The notes beneath the pieces are model-generated. The model had not been told where the DNA came from. It was given only the letters and a program-made list of their open reading frames with translations, and made no database searches. From positions 1 through 12,661 of the forward strand of contig JAAMXY010001556.1 of the NCBI GenBank assembly GCA_019677205.1: a stretch of 12,661 nt of DNA, in the 5' to 3' direction. Made by a program: the position numbers and the translations under genes. The DNA comes from Pinguiococcus pyrenoidosus (lineage: Eukaryota > Sar > Pinguiophyceae > Pinguiochrysidales > Pinguiochrysidaceae). Positions 1-8,547 of this stretch are shown here, in pieces (the stretch's first letter is position 1; every line of letters starts with the position of its first letter).

Positions 1-2
1 CC

Positions 3-1182
3 AACCTGGGGGAAGCGGCGCAGGTGCTCAAGCGACACCGCAACAATTTGTCGCCGGCCTTCCGAGGGAACGACACGGTGGCCGAGCAGATCCGCCGAGC
101 AGAGGGCTCCGAGCAGGTTGGTTGGAAGAGCCAGCCAGCGGCCGGCTGGGGAAAGGTGTTGCTCCCGCGGAAATGTGCTGCTCACGCGGACGCGTCGTAG
201 GATCTGGCAAACTTTCGCAAGGGGCTGAACGACCTCATCGTGGCCGTCAAGGATCGGAATCTGGATGCGACGCTGAGGGCGCAAGACCGCACGCTGCTGC
301 AGCTCAACTACGTGGGGGAGTGGATGGTGCCGGACTTTCCGTACAGCTTGCCGATTGACGAAGAGCTGGAGAACCTTCCACAGCTGCGGGGCAGAGCGAC
401 CGTGCAGGTGACGCTGCGGAGGAAGGCCAGTCGCCGCGGGCGAGAGAATCCGTTCGCGGCGTCGACGACCAACTTCACCGTCGTCCTGGACGGCTACGCA
501 GCGCCTCTTGCGGCCGGGAACGTCCTGGATCTCTGCGTTCGCAACTACTACAATGGGCTGGGGTTCAATTACACGCTGGCGGTCCCCGATGGGAATTCAG
601 AAGGCGGCGTGCCCGTGCTGCTGGGTGGCCTCTACAACCCAGGTTTTGTCGACCCGATCACGGGGAAGCTGCGATTACTTCCGCTGGAGGTGTTGCGCCA
701 GTCGACCGACTCGAGCAAGAGGACGATTGCGGTCGGAGCAGCGAGAAATAGCGCGCTGTTCACCAGAGATCCGCCGGTAGCCTCCTTCGTGAACGCTGGC
801 GCCGTTGGTCTCTATCACCCCCCGGACGACGCGAACAGTGGGAACGCGGCATTCTTCGCTGTCCGAGCTCCGCCAGGTTAGTACAAGGTATTTCGTAGAG
901 GTCGTTGGCGTTTCGGAGCTCTGACCACAAGCAACAAAATGCTTTGCTGCTTGGCCCTGGGCAGATACCATTCGGCAGTGTAGACAAGTGCCGCTGGCGA
1001 ACGCAATGGATGGTCGGTACAGCCTCTTCGGGTGGATCGTTGAGCGGGAAGGCGTCTTAAGCGACGTGAAGCCTGGGGACGAAATCATCGGAGTCCAAGT
1101 CATACGGGGCCTCCCATACTTGCTGCGAAGGGCGCCGACCTTCACGAAGATACTGAGCTCCGCTGGAGAAGAAGAAGAGTGA
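3..1182 (+). CDS. CYP38/TLP40-like thylakoid-lumen cyclophilin-type protein (5' partial)
   Basis: Three exons in the window: <3-116, 201-876 and 965-1182. The introns are 84 bp (phase 0) and 88 bp (phase 1), both GT-AG, and 335 codons are visible. The N-terminal part is helical (EQIRRAEGSEQ, then DLANFRKGLNDLIVAVKDRN across the splice). A cyclophilin-like domain follows, with the landmarks YVGEWMVPDFPYSLP, LRGRATVQV, NFTVVLDGYAAPLAAGNVLD, GFVDP and, in the last exon, AMDGRYSLFGWIVE and DVKPGDEIIGVQVIRGL. This order matches plant CYP38/TLP40, which in plants acts in the thylakoid lumen in photosystem II assembly and whose PPIase site is degenerate. Here too I see no canonical FHRxIxxFxxQGGD-type active-site stretch, so a scaffold role rather than isomerase activity is inferred. 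The start and any targeting peptide lie upstream of the window. The product ends in an acidic run (AGEEEE). It converges on the kinase gene, 174 bp between stops. Confidence 0.85.
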
Positions 1183-1356
1183 GCTTCCCCCGCTCGCTCC
1201 GTCGCACTGACGAACAAGCAAATGCGTCAAAAGCAAACACATCCTTCTTGCCAGTCTATCGGACCGCACATGAATCGTGCAGCATGAATCTAAAAACTTC
1301 GCTTCTCTCTTATGCAGGAGAAGCGATCTTGCCGCGTGACGGAGGCGGCGCGGCCC

Positions 1357-2711
1357 TCAGCTTGCTGCTGTTTCCTGGGCCTCGCCGGTGCCGCCTCTTG
1401 ATCCGGCCATCAGCCGATTTATCCGCTCGATCGCCCTCACCAACTCGATCGCTCCGCGCAGCTTCCGTGCCGCATTGTACACTTTCAGGTTCCCATTCAC
1501 GTGTTTGATGGGGCGATGGTGGGTCTCGAAGTTCTGCTGCATCCACGCGTGCTGCATGACCTGCGAGATCGTGAGCCGCTTGGCGGGCTCCAGAACGAGG
1601 CATCGTTGCACCAGATCCTTCGCCGACGGACTGACGTGCTCCCAGACGGGGTGCGAGAAGTCGTAGTCGCCTGCCATGATCTTAAAGAACAAATGGTTCG
1701 AGGATTCGGCCGAGAACGGCGGCGTGCCCGAGAGCACCACGAAGGCCACGACCCCAAAGGACCAGACGTCAACCTGCACCCCGTAGTCGTCCCCTCGAAG
1801 AATCTCGGGGGCGATGTACCCTGGCGTGCCGCAAGCCGTCAGGGAGTCGTCCCCTCCCTTGTCAAGAATGGCTGCGAAGCCGAAGTCCACGAGCTTCAGT
1901 GTGGCCGTTGGCAGAGGGCTGGTGTAGATCATGTTCTCGGGCTTGATGTCGCGATGGACGATGTTCCGGGCGTGGCAGTACTCCAAGGCGCTTCCCAGGG
2001 CTGCCAACGCCTTAAACGCTTCTCCCTCGGTATAGTGCTCGTGCTCCACGATGCGTGTGTACAGCTCTCCTCCGCTGCATAGCTCCATGACCAGGTGGAC
2101 GGCCTCCTCGGTCTCGTGAAGATCGAATAGTCGGATGATGTTCGGATGCCTCAGGCGGCTCAGAATGTTCACCTCCGCCTCCAGGCCGTCCTTGTCCTCT
2201 TGGTTCTGAAACATGAAGGCCTGCATGCTCTTGATCGCGACCAAGCGGCCGTCGCTTTTTCGGCGCGCGAGGCGCACGGTGGAGAAGCTGCCCTGGCCCA
2301 GCGTGACGCCGATGGAGAACTCCTCATGTAGTCGATCGCGCTTCAGCTCGATCTCGAAGGTCGCACCGCTCGTGACCGTGGTGCTGCGCATCGTCTGCTC
2401 CTCGGGAATGACATGAATGAACTTCGTCTGCGTGTGCGTCTTGGGAAGAACCAAAAGGCGGATTGTCAGCTGTGGCGCCCCACGCGCGCCACGACGACAC
2501 GCGCGCTGGTGTTGCTCACCGTAGAAGAGGCGGCGTCGGAGGCGGCGGCGGGAACAGCGCCCGCGCCGGAGCTGCGACTGCGTTCAAGCGAACCCGAGAA
2601 GAGGGGCGACGGCGACGCCGCACCTTCCGCGTGCTCGTCACTGGCATCTTGCACGCGCGCGGAGCCGAGGTTGAAGGACTTGAAGATTCGCTCTCCGAAG
2701 GCTTTGAACAT
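1357..2711 (-). CDS. CaM-kinase-like Ser/Thr protein kinase
   Basis: Two exons on the minus strand, 2711-2520 and 2439-1357, with an 80-bp phase-0 intron (GTGAGC ... TTCTTCCCAAG); product 424 aa. The first 64 residues are Ser/Ala-rich with no domain I recognise. The kinase domain follows: glycine loop GQGSFSTV 112-119, Lys134 in VAIK, alpha-C Glu153, HRDIKPEN 226-233, DFG 249-251, APE 274-276. All catalytic residues are present. The activation loop SLTACGTPGYIAPE resembles CaMKI, with Thr265 at the site CaMK kinases phosphorylate. After the domain, residues 382-407 (NLKVYNAARKLRGAI and on) form a basic amphipathic segment like the NARRKLKGA calmodulin-binding/autoinhibitory helix of CaMKs. 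No EF hands are present, so it is not a CDPK. Ca2+/calmodulin control is inferred from that tail. An alternative acceptor CAG at 2470 is also in phase and would give a 50-bp intron, so the residues just after 64 are less certain. Confidence 0.88.
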
Positions 2712-2916
2712 GGCTGTTGGCTGTGCGCGCTCGAAGCGCCCAGCGCGGCGGCCCGTCGTCGGTGCGCGCAGAGCATCTGAGCGTCAACTTCCGCGCTGAC
2801 AGCTGTAACTTTCGAACTTGCGAAGGTGCTGTCCCACCGCGAAAAACGAACAAAAATCTTCAGTGGCGGGCATATTATGGCCGCACAAGGGCGGGAGAGC
2901 GGCGCGGCGAAAGCTG

Positions 2917-3313
2917 ATTGGGTATCGACGGCTTTGCAAGATGCTCGCAGAACCTTTGCTCCAATCGCGTGATTGGCAACCTTCTGCGGTGGTGACCAAT
3001 GAGGAGCCGCGGGTCGATAAAATTTGCGGCAGAAACATAAAGCATGGCTGGGCGTCCGCTGATCCGTGGGAAAAAATGGCAGGAAAGCGCACCCGATTTC
3101 CAGCATCATGACGAAAGGCGCGTGAAAAGAATCGAAGATGGACTGCAAGGTGGGGCGAACGGGCCAAGAACATCCCTCCATTGCAAACTCATCCGCTTTT
3201 CTCGTGGCTGTGGATCGTTGCCAGAGGGAAGGACTGGAAAAAAGCTGCGAAAGAACTATTTCTCCCCAATCAAGATGGGAGCACCTTCCCCTTCGATCGC
3301 AGCTGCATCCAAT
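2917..3313. promoter_or_regulatory. Cluster of six CCAAT boxes (putative NF-Y-type promoter)
   Basis: CCAAT or its complement ATTGG occurs at 2917-2921 (ATTGG), 2961-2965 (CCAAT), 2972-2976 (ATTGG), 2996-3000 (CCAAT), 3266-3270 (CCAAT) and 3309-3313 (CCAAT). Two form a perfect inverted pair, CCAATC-GCGT-GATTGG at 2961-2976, and the last two share the 10-mer CCAATCAAGA. CCAAT boxes are classical NF-Y sites in eukaryotic promoters. The first four lie about 205-290 bp upstream of the kinase start at 2711. Function is inferred from motif and position. Confidence 0.45.
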
Positions 3314-3679
3314 CAAGACTGACCAAGGATCGTGCCTCGGTGCGACGGCATTCGCAGCAGGCTGGCGCCGCATCTCGTTGCTTCCTGTTGTGTCCGTGTG
3401 GCACAGGGATCGCAAGCAGCCTGAAAGCGTTATCTCGCACGAGCCTGGCGACCGTTCTATTGGGGGACTGAGTGCAGTGCCGTTGCGCATTGTGGGGTCG
3501 CGTCCCGCCGACTGCGCTAGATTTAGCACAGGAGACGCATGGAGCCACATCGCGCGTGCGCGCGCCGCGAAGGAGAACCACGGAATTGCGGAGTCACTCC
3601 GTCGTCGGTTGCGGACGTAGGCGCGGCTTGCCGGACAGGACTCCAGCCAGACCAGGCTCGGCACAATCACTCTACCGTC

Positions 3680-3775
3680 GGTTGCACTTCAAGCAAGTCA
3701 AGGCAGCGAGCGGTTGCACTTCAAGCAAGTCAAGGCAGCGAGCGGTTGCACTTCAAGCAAGTCAAGGCAGCGAGC
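3680..3775. repeat. 32-bp tandem repeat, three copies
   Basis: Three essentially identical units start at 3680, 3712 and 3744; each begins GGTTGCACTTCAAGCAAGTC and ends AAGGCAGCGAGC. The period of 32 is not a multiple of three, so a reading frame changes in each copy, which argues against coding. The inner segment of the last copy (AAGCAAGTCAAG, 3755-3766) has an exact inverted partner, CTTGACTTGCTT, at 3788-3799, so the array ends in a 12-bp stem with a 21-nt loop. Confidence 0.9.
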
Positions 3776-3995
3776 GATGCTCTGGCGCTTGACTTGCTTC
3801 AGGTGGGCGGCTGCAGCCAGCTCTCGGCCGCGGCTGCAGCTCTCGCGCTGCCAGCAGCCCAGCAGCAGCAACGCGACTGCTGGGTGTACGCTCGTGGCCA
3901 CAACACCAGAAGCTTTCTCGCTCCAACGCCGCGCGGTGCCCAACGACGCACGAAAGGAATCTTCGACTCAGTGCCAAAGAAGTTGGCAGGCAGTT

Positions 3996-4121
3996 TGAGG
4001 AAGAACAAGACGATGATGAAAAAAGAAGAAGATGAGGAAAAAAGGAGAAGATGATGATGAAGAACAAGAAGATGAGCAAGAAGAAGAAGATGATCAAAAA
4101 GAAGAAGAAGAAGAAGAAGAC
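3996..4121. repeat. GAA/GAT-rich purine tract (imperfect trinucleotide microsatellite)
   Basis: About 125 bp on the plus strand is almost entirely purine plus occasional T or C, built of GAA, GAT and AAG triplets and ending in a run of GAAs just before ctgttg. Plus-strand frames would read as Lys/Glu/Asp runs and minus-strand frames as Phe/Leu/Ile runs. I treat both as shadows of a simple repeat. It begins about 380 bp upstream of the MFS start. Confidence 0.85.
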
Positions 4122-4290
4122 TGTTGTCGTCGCTCGTTTCGCGGTTGTTTCCCCCACCAAGCTCCAACCGAGCATATCCGGTTTTCGTCATCCCACCAAA
4201 CCGTCTTGAGTTCATGTATTCGTCGGCTATCCCGTTCTCCACCCTCCCAGACTTCGCTGGTGCGCTGTCACTCCGGAAAGTTCACCCCTC

Positions 4291-4314
4291 TTTTGGCGCG
4301 CGAATTCCCGCGCG
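4291..4314. promoter_or_regulatory. Paired E2F-like/GC-palindromic element upstream of MFS gene
   Basis: TTTTGGCGCGCG at 4291-4302 contains TTTGGCGC, which fits the E2F consensus TTTSSCGC. It is followed after AATTC by CCCGCGCG at 4307-4314, so CGCGCG repeats flank an AATT centre about 63-86 bp before the ATG at 4377. The motif match is read from sequence; regulatory use is inferred. Confidence 0.3.
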
Positions 4315-4376
4315 TTCGGGGGCAGCAAAGCATGCGAGGCGCCTAGATTTTGAAAATTAGTGGCTCGATTCTAGAG

Positions 4377-6015
4377 ATGGCGTGTGCCAGCTTTGCAGAG
4401 CTCCGGGAGCGCCGTGGCGCTCTGGTGGTGTCGTCGTTCTCCGCGATGAGTAAGCTTCCTCACGTCATGGTATCGCCGCGCGCTCTGCTCACGCGTCGTG
4501 TTTGGCCACAGTGCTGAACTTGATCTTCAGCGTCACTGGGCCGTTCCTGGCGCAGCACGCGGAGGAGCATTGGCATGCGTCGACGTTCCAGGTGTCCGCG
4601 CTCTTCGCCGGCAGCACTTTGGCAACGATGATCTTCTGTCCCATCTGCGCGTCGCTTTGCAAGGTACTTGGTTTCTTCTTGGCCACGAAGGAGAGACGCT
4701 GAGGTGGACGCGAGGAGGGATGGCCAGGCTCATCACCCTTGTCTGGCAGCGCTTTGGGCGGAACACCATCTGCTTGGGCGGGCTGTTCGGCATGGCGGCG
4801 ACGACCTTCGTCTTCGGCTTCGTGACCGAGATCTACTCGGGCATCCTCGTGCGCTTCGTCCAGGGCATCAGCGGAGCCATGGTGGCCGTGGCGTCCCTGG
4901 CGCTGCTGGCGCAGCAGTCACAGGACCTCAGCGAGGACCTGGCCATCAAGGAGTTCTTCACCGGACAGGGTCTCATCGTGGGGCCCATCATTGGTGGGGT
5001 TGCCTACCAGTACTGCGGGTTTCTGTGGACGAACGTCATCCAAGCCCTCCTGGCCGTGCTGGCCCTCGGCGTTGCGCTGCTGATCTTGCCGCCGGAGCAG
5101 GAGGGTTGGGTGGCCGCGTGCAGGGGATCGCACAGGAAGAAAGAGGCCAAGTATGCGGCTCTGAACGCCGACGACGGCGGCCCCGCCGAAGACGCGCTGG
5201 CTGACGGGGAGGATCCGTCTGCGGACTGCCAGGCGCGGGCCCCTTCTGTGCTGACGCTGGTTGTGATCGTGTGCACGTCATGTGTGGCGCTGTCGTACAT
5301 GACCTTGGCGTTCCTCGGGCCGACCTTGGCCAAGCATCTGGAGCGGAGCCTCGAGGTGGACAGCGCCGGCTCTGGGATCCTTCTCTCCACCGGAGCGATC
5401 TCGAATGTATTTCTAGGCTGTCCGCTGGCGATGCTGCTGTCGCGCCCGCATCGCCTCGGCGCCAAAGGCACGCTGATTGCTGGACTAGCCAGCTTGAGCG
5501 TTGGGTTCGTGCTGCTGCCCGGCGCCCCCTTCACTTTCTCTCCGTCGGGCTACCCGCGAGTGCTCAGCTGGGTCTGCTCGGTGGCGGGCATGGCCCTCAT
5601 CGGCGTGGGAGTGTCCTTCGAGATGGTACCGACCTTGCCGGCGATGCGGGCCTCGTTGGGACCGCACGGACCACTGGCGGATGACACCCTGAGCTCCATG
5701 TTCTTCTGCGCGCTCACGGCGGGCGCGACGCTGGGTCCTGTCTTGAGCAGCGTACTAGAGAAGCTTGTCCCCGAAACCGACGCACCGAGCTGCACCGACG
5801 ACGACTGCGGCAGCCCGTTTGCGTTCTCGGCCCTGGTGCTCTCCGTCTTCCTCTTGTGCACGACTCTGGTGGCGTACTTCCTCTTACCTTCCACTCTCCC
5901 GATGACGCTGGAGCAGCCGGACCTGAGCGAGGAGACTGAATCGGAGGGCACCGAGAGCGGCTGGCTGGGAGAGCCGCTGCTGGAGCCGGCAGAGAGAGCG
6001 CCCGAAGGAGGATAA
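4377..6015 (+). CDS. MFS transporter, SLC18/SLC18B1-like
   Basis: Three exons: 4377-4449, 4512-4663 and 4750-6015. The introns are 62 bp (phase 1, GTAAGC...CACAG) and 86 bp (phase 0, GTACTT...GGCAG); product 496 aa. The second splice is supported because it joins CASLCK to RFGRN, rebuilding the MFS motif A loop between TM2 and TM3. Motif C (GQGLIVGPIIGG, 147-158) in TM5 is typical of the antiporter branch that includes SLC18 vesicular amine and polyamine carriers. TM1 (SVTGPFLAQHAEEHWHAS) also recalls SLC18B1. About 12 hydrophobic helices are visible, with a hydrophilic central loop at 193-238 and an acidic C-terminal tail at 463-496. Substrate cannot be read from sequence. Proton-coupled export or vesicular loading is the family expectation, not shown here. 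The gene converges on the PKA-like kinase, 140 bp between stops. Confidence 0.87.
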
Positions 6016-6155
6016 ACATAGATCATAGCTTTCGATAGGGCAGTCTCAGCTTCGCCTCTGCAGAGAAGGGGGACCCTGCATCCACATACTTGTCCCGCGT
6101 ATATATTGCGTGTCTGACAGCAAGACAGATCGACAAACGCCAGCAGTCCATCGCA

Positions 6156-7494
6156 CTAGAAGTTCTCGAAGGGGTCTTTCCCGCTGTAGCTCGGCACCTC
6201 CACAAGCTCGTCGTCCTCGGGGTACGGGTCGAAGTTTGAGGTGTCCGTCTTGGACTTCACTTCCGGGATGATGGGCGCGGGCAAGCTTCTCTCAAGCAAG
6301 GCCTCGAAGTCAAAGTCTGAGAACCACTTGTGATTCTTCACGTCCGCCGCGCCGTTCTTCAGGCAGCCATACCGCTTGGTGAGGTCGGCGACCAGCAGCT
6401 TCTTGATCAGCGACTTCGCCTTCCGATCGATGAAGCGGGGAAATGCTACTCTACCGGACACCACCTGCTGGTAGATGCCCATCGGGTCCTCGTCCACGAA
6501 AGGTGGCTGCCCCGCCATCATCTCGTAGATGAGGATCCCCAGCGTCCACCAGTCCACTCCCTTCCCGTGCCCCTTGTTCAAGAGCACCTCCGGCGCGATG
6601 TACTCCGGCGTGCCGCAAAGTGTGTACGTCTTAAAGGTCACGTGCTTGGCGAAGCCAAAGTCGGTGATCTTGATGTAGCCCGTCTCGTCAAGGAGCAGGT
6701 TCTCCGGCTTCAGGTCCCGGTAGATGATGTCTTGCCCGTGCAGGTACTCAAAGATCACGGCGACCTGGGCGGCGTAGAACCTGGATTTCTGCGAGTCGAA
6801 GCGCCCAGCCTTTCGTAGGTGCGTGAAGAACTCTCCGCCGATGATGAACTCCAAGCACATGTAAAGGAATCTGACGAGGCGAGCCGACGGAGCGTCCGGC
6901 ACATCAGTTTTTGCAGAAGGTTTCCCACACAAGCAAACGTCCGCATTTTCGGCTCTCCTCTCCGTTCTCCCCAAGCCGAGCTATCGCTCACCTCTCGTCT
7001 TGGAAGGTCCCCGCCAGCCGAACGATGAAAGGATGCCGAAGCGCGGCGAGGATCGTCTTCTCCGAGATCATGTGTTCCACCTGCTGCAGCCTGATGACCT
7101 CGGCCTTTTTGAGCATCTTGATCGCCCAGGTGGTCTCCGTTTCCTGTCGCCAACGACCATGCTTAGCCACTCCTCATCCGAAGGTACCGATGGCACCGCC
7201 TTGCAGCCCGGCTGGGCTCCGCACCTTGTGTGTTGCAAGGCGCACTCTGCCGAACGATCCCGTGCCCAGCGTTACCCCCAGGTCAAAGTGCTCCAGCGTC
7301 ATCGGCCCCGGCAGCTCCGGCAGGGCACTTGGATCCGTCGGCGCTGGTGCACTGGTCTCCGCTGGGGTGGTCTCCGCCGCGGTTGCTGGCTCCCGCGGCG
7401 CTGCCGGTTGTTCTGCCTTCTTCGCCTGCTCGGCAGGGGTCTCTGCCAGCGGCTTCGCCGCCGGCGTCGCCGCGGCTGTCTCCGTTTCCGTCAT
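6156..7494 (-). CDS. cAMP-dependent protein kinase (PKA) catalytic-subunit-like AGC kinase
   Basis: Three exons on the minus strand: 7494-7225, 7143-6992 and 6870-6156. The introns are 81 bp (phase 0) and 121 bp (phase 2); product 378 aa. Both joins restore conserved PKA text: RLATHK+ETETTWAIKML and TFQDE-R-FLYMCLEF. The first 65 residues are Ala/Pro/Glu-rich low complexity. Kinase landmarks: GTGSFGRV 77-84, Lys99, alpha-C Glu118, YRDLKPEN 191-198, DFG 211-213, activation-loop Thr224 in YTLCGTPEY (equivalent of PKA Thr197), APE 233-235. The AGC tail ends exactly in FENF (375-378), the hydrophobic motif closing PKA catalytic subunits. There is no cyclic-nucleotide-binding domain, so it is a free catalytic subunit type rather than PKG. 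The ATG at 7494 is the first in frame after a stop at 7590-7588. Confidence 0.92.
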
Positions 7495-7576
7495 CGCAGC
7501 AGAGCTCCCGTGAGAGCTGGAGGCCTGTGGTGCTGGCGCGAGCAGTGCCTCTCCCCACCCACCTTTGCGGCGTCTC

Positions 7577-7618
7577 AACCACGGTGGTTACTCGGCCGTG
7601 CGAGGGTCAACGACCCTC
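7577..7618. promoter_or_regulatory. Two adjacent palindromes upstream of the PKA-like gene
   Basis: AACCAC-G-GTGGTT at 7577-7589 and GAGGGTC-AAC-GACCCTC at 7602-7618 are perfect inverted repeats, 6-bp and 7-bp stems, 83-124 bp before the PKA start codon. They could be dimeric transcription-factor sites or hairpins in the 5' leader; the sequence does not say which. Confidence 0.35.
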
Positions 7619-8003
7619 TACGTGCTGTAACATTCGTGAATAAGGAAACGACCCATTCGGAATCAAGAGCTGTGACTGGCGGATACAGCAGGCAAACGTA
7701 TACTACTGGCCGAGGGAGAAACGCAACCAGTCGGCTGCTATCGGATGGCGGCAGGAAGGGCCATCTGAGGTCCCACATGGCACGTGCCGCGATCTTGGTT
7801 TCCCCGCTCCTCACCGCCCAAGGAGTGATCCGCTGCGGGTTCCAGGATTGCCGGTACAGCGATCCAGAGAGCCGATCCTTGGCTTCCCGCCCCGCAGCAG
7901 CACACCTGCAGGGTCATTGCGTCGCTGAGAAGCGCCAAGAAGTGATTCGCTCGACACATGATGCATGCATGGCTGCCGCCTCGCTCGTCAAGCAACCGTC
8001 TAG

Positions 8004-8087
8004 CTAGTGTTCAATTCGGCTTTCAAGGTCGTTGTTGGTCGTATATTAAGGCTACACAACGACCTCAAAAGCCGAGTTGCACACTAG
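8004..8087. repeat. Long imperfect inverted repeat (foldback/MITE-like or RNA hairpin)
   Basis: Left arm 8004-8035 (CTAGTGTTCAATTCGGCTTT, then CAAGGTCGTTGT) is the reverse complement of right arm 8056-8087, with 28 of 32 positions matching and no gaps. The loop is 20 nt (8036-8055) and contains TATATTAA. Resemblance continues outward with small gaps: GTCAAGCAA upstream (about 7987-7995) has its complement TTGCTTGAC downstream (about 8101-8109). The mismatches are paired substitutions without indels, as expected of a diverged foldback element or a structured transcript. No transposase or clear target-site duplication is visible. Confidence 0.8.
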
Positions 8088-8332
8088 ACGACGACTTGCT
8101 TTGCTTGACCCGGCATTTCCGCGTGTCCTGGCGGAAGTGTAGCGAAGCAACGAGGGCGAGGCTAGCTAGGCAGCAAGTCAAAGGAGGAGAACTCAAGCAG
8201 CCACGGTCTGATTGCTTACCTCAAACTCAAGCAGCTGAGCAAAGATCACGAGGCTGAAGTACCTCCCACAAGCGCAAAACCGATGACCTTCTTCCTTTTC
8301 GATATGGATCAGGTATCGCTTCTGGGGGAGAG

Positions 8333-8397
8333 AGAGTTTTCGCGTTTTCGCGTTTTCGAGTTTTCTCCATTTTCATTTTTTCATTCTTTTTTTTTCA
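8333..8397 (+). promoter_or_regulatory. T-rich tract with 8-bp repeats before the APP1-like gene
   Basis: Four near-identical 8-mers run in tandem: AGAGTTTT, CGCGTTTT, CGCGTTTT, CGAGTTTT (8333-8364). A long T-rich stretch follows to 8397, about 150 bp before the ATG at 8548. It is probably core promoter or 5' leader of the APP1-like gene; this is inferred from position only. Confidence 0.35.
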
Positions 8398-8547
8398 CTC
8401 ATTCCGCTCTCGGAGTACTGTACTCCTGGGCGAGGTACCCGGCGGTACGTGGCGTTCCGCGCGTCGCTCTCGAGTGTCCCAGCGCCGGTGCCCTCCCTTG
8501 CTTGCCTCGTTCCTCCGTTTTTGCTCCGAGGGGGGGCTTGCTCAAGC

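Larger units (their letters stand above)
2712..4376. other. Divergent intergenic region between kinase and MFS genes
   Basis: This 1.67-kb stretch lies between two divergent starts and should hold both promoters. It contains a CCAAT-box cluster near the kinase, a 32-bp three-copy tandem repeat, a GAA/GAT-rich tract and GC-rich E2F-like sites just upstream of the transporter; these are listed separately. Several chance open frames cross it, including a 384-codon minus frame at 2516-3670. None resembles a family I know, and the longest overlaps the kinase first exon in another frame. I see no RNA gene in it. Confidence 0.7.
7495..8547. other. Divergent intergenic region between PKA-like and APP1-like genes
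   Basis: 1.05 kb with no convincing gene. It holds two short palindromes close to the PKA start (7577-7618), a long imperfect hairpin (8004-8087) and a T-rich tract before the APP1-like gene (8333-8397). Short open frames here show no family resemblance. Between about 8150 and 8260 there are loose repeats such as ACTCAAGCAGC (twice) and AGCAAGTCAA, the latter shared with the 32-bp repeats at 3680. Confidence 0.65.

Noticed and set aside
1690-1712. GGTTCGAGGATTC as a possible tRNA T-loop
   Set aside because: It lies inside the kinase coding sequence and lacks acceptor and anticodon stems.
2516-3670. A 384-codon open frame on the minus strand
   Set aside because: It overlaps the kinase first exon in another frame, is rich in Trp, Cys and Arg with no recognisable motif, and covers the CCAAT cluster. 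It looks like a chance open frame in GC-rich DNA.
3539-4054. A 171-codon plus-strand open frame across the 32-bp repeats and the purine tract
   Set aside because: The 32-bp period shifts frame in each copy and the end is GAA-repeat translation; no family resemblance.
4032-4346. Acidic Glu/Asp-rich open frame
   Set aside because: It is the direct translation of the GAA/GAT simple repeat followed by unrelated sequence.
6095-6115. TATATATT near 6100 as a promoter TATA box
   Set aside because: It lies between two convergent 3' ends with no start codon in reach; more likely part of a 3' UTR.
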